Positions 14,507 through 14,690 of a stretch of DNA of 14,690 bases are shown piece by piece. The notes under the pieces were generated by a model. That model was given only the letters and a program-made list of their open reading frames with translations, ran no database searches and was not told the DNA's origin. Both the position numbers and the translations under genes were made by a program. Within the stretch, counting starts at the first letter, position 1, and the number at the start of each line of letters is the position of its first letter. Source of the stretch: an uncultured Clostridia bacterium (GTDB lineage Bacteria; Bacillota; Clostridia; Lachnospirales; Lachnospiraceae); contig CAMONF010000018.1 in assembly GCA_946620335.1 (NCBI GenBank), positions 1 through 14,690 on the forward strand, written 5' to 3'.

Positions 14507-14690
14507 GGGAATCGGGGACGAAATGGGAATCAGGGACGGTTCCTTTTCCCACTTTTTCAGAAGAGGAAATGAGAAAATGGGAATCAGGGACGGTTCCTTT
14601 TCCCACTTTTCATAAAATGAAAAGTGGGAAAAGGAACCGTCCCTGATTCCCATTTTCCAGCTTTACCCTAAAAAGAAAGTGGGAAAAGGA
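14507..14690. repeat. Repeat cluster D: fragments, perfect palindrome and half copy, running off the window
   Basis: In order: a 14-base fragment GGGAATCGGGGACG (14507-14520); a left-arm copy (about 14522-14560); a perfect palindrome with 41-bp arms 14573-14613 and 14617-14657 around an AAA loop; and the spacer ACCCTAAAAAGAAAG leading into a right-arm copy cut off at 14690. The palindrome-spacer-half order repeats that of copy B. The cluster starts 15 bases after the GH32 stop; no T-run terminator is seen before it. Confidence 0.94.

Noticed and set aside
14507..14690. CRISPR-like array formed by the repeated units
   Set aside because: The units are long inverted arms of unequal length without regular unique spacers, and no cas genes are nearby.

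Overview
The window looks like a stretch of a fairly GC-rich Clostridia chromosome, plausibly Lachnospiraceae or a relative. The reasons are Gram-positive-style AGGAGG ribosome sites, three type II lipoproteins with Ala/Glu-rich tethers, LacI- and LysR-controlled catabolic genes, and genes for anaerobic plant or fructan carbohydrate use and anaerobic respiration. This assignment is an inference; no rRNA or marker gene is present.

Layout. (1) 1-832: 3' end of a GH3 beta-glucosidase-type enzyme cut by the window edge. (2) 952-2211: two small plus-strand genes, a free methionine-(R)-sulfoxide reductase and a short formate/nitrite-transporter (FNT) family channel. (3) 2364-5378: a divergent pair, a LysR regulator on the minus strand and, on the plus strand, a fumarate-reductase-type lipoprotein carrying a covalent-FMN motif domain and an FAD domain with all the expected catalytic residues. 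(4) 5428-5525: two back-to-back terminators separate this pair from a minus-strand LacI regulator (5538-6563). (5) 6564-6955: a regulatory region with divergent promoters and two clear dyads. (6) 6956-14492: a two-gene operon made of a 1946-residue lipoprotein with about 12 tandem carbohydrate-binding-like beta-sandwich modules and no catalytic domain, followed by a GH32 (fructan or sucrose hydrolase clan) lipoprotein.

The LacI-controlled pair is the most interesting part. A very long multivalent binding lipoprotein followed 61 bases later by a surface GH32 enzyme suggests a surface fructan-capture-and-cleave system, a Gram-positive analogue in concept of surface glycan-binding lipoproteins. 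Fructan as the ligand is inferred only from the GH32 neighbour.

The second pattern is a family of long, nearly perfect palindromes (arms of 35-44 bp, 3-nt loops) with single-arm copies beside them. They lie in the gaps at 843-933, 1422-1563, 2217-2361 and 14507-14690. They resemble REP/BIME-type elements mobilised in trans by REP-associated tyrosine transposases, but no transposase gene is in the window. They are absent from the regulatory gaps upstream of the reductase and the binding-protein operon.
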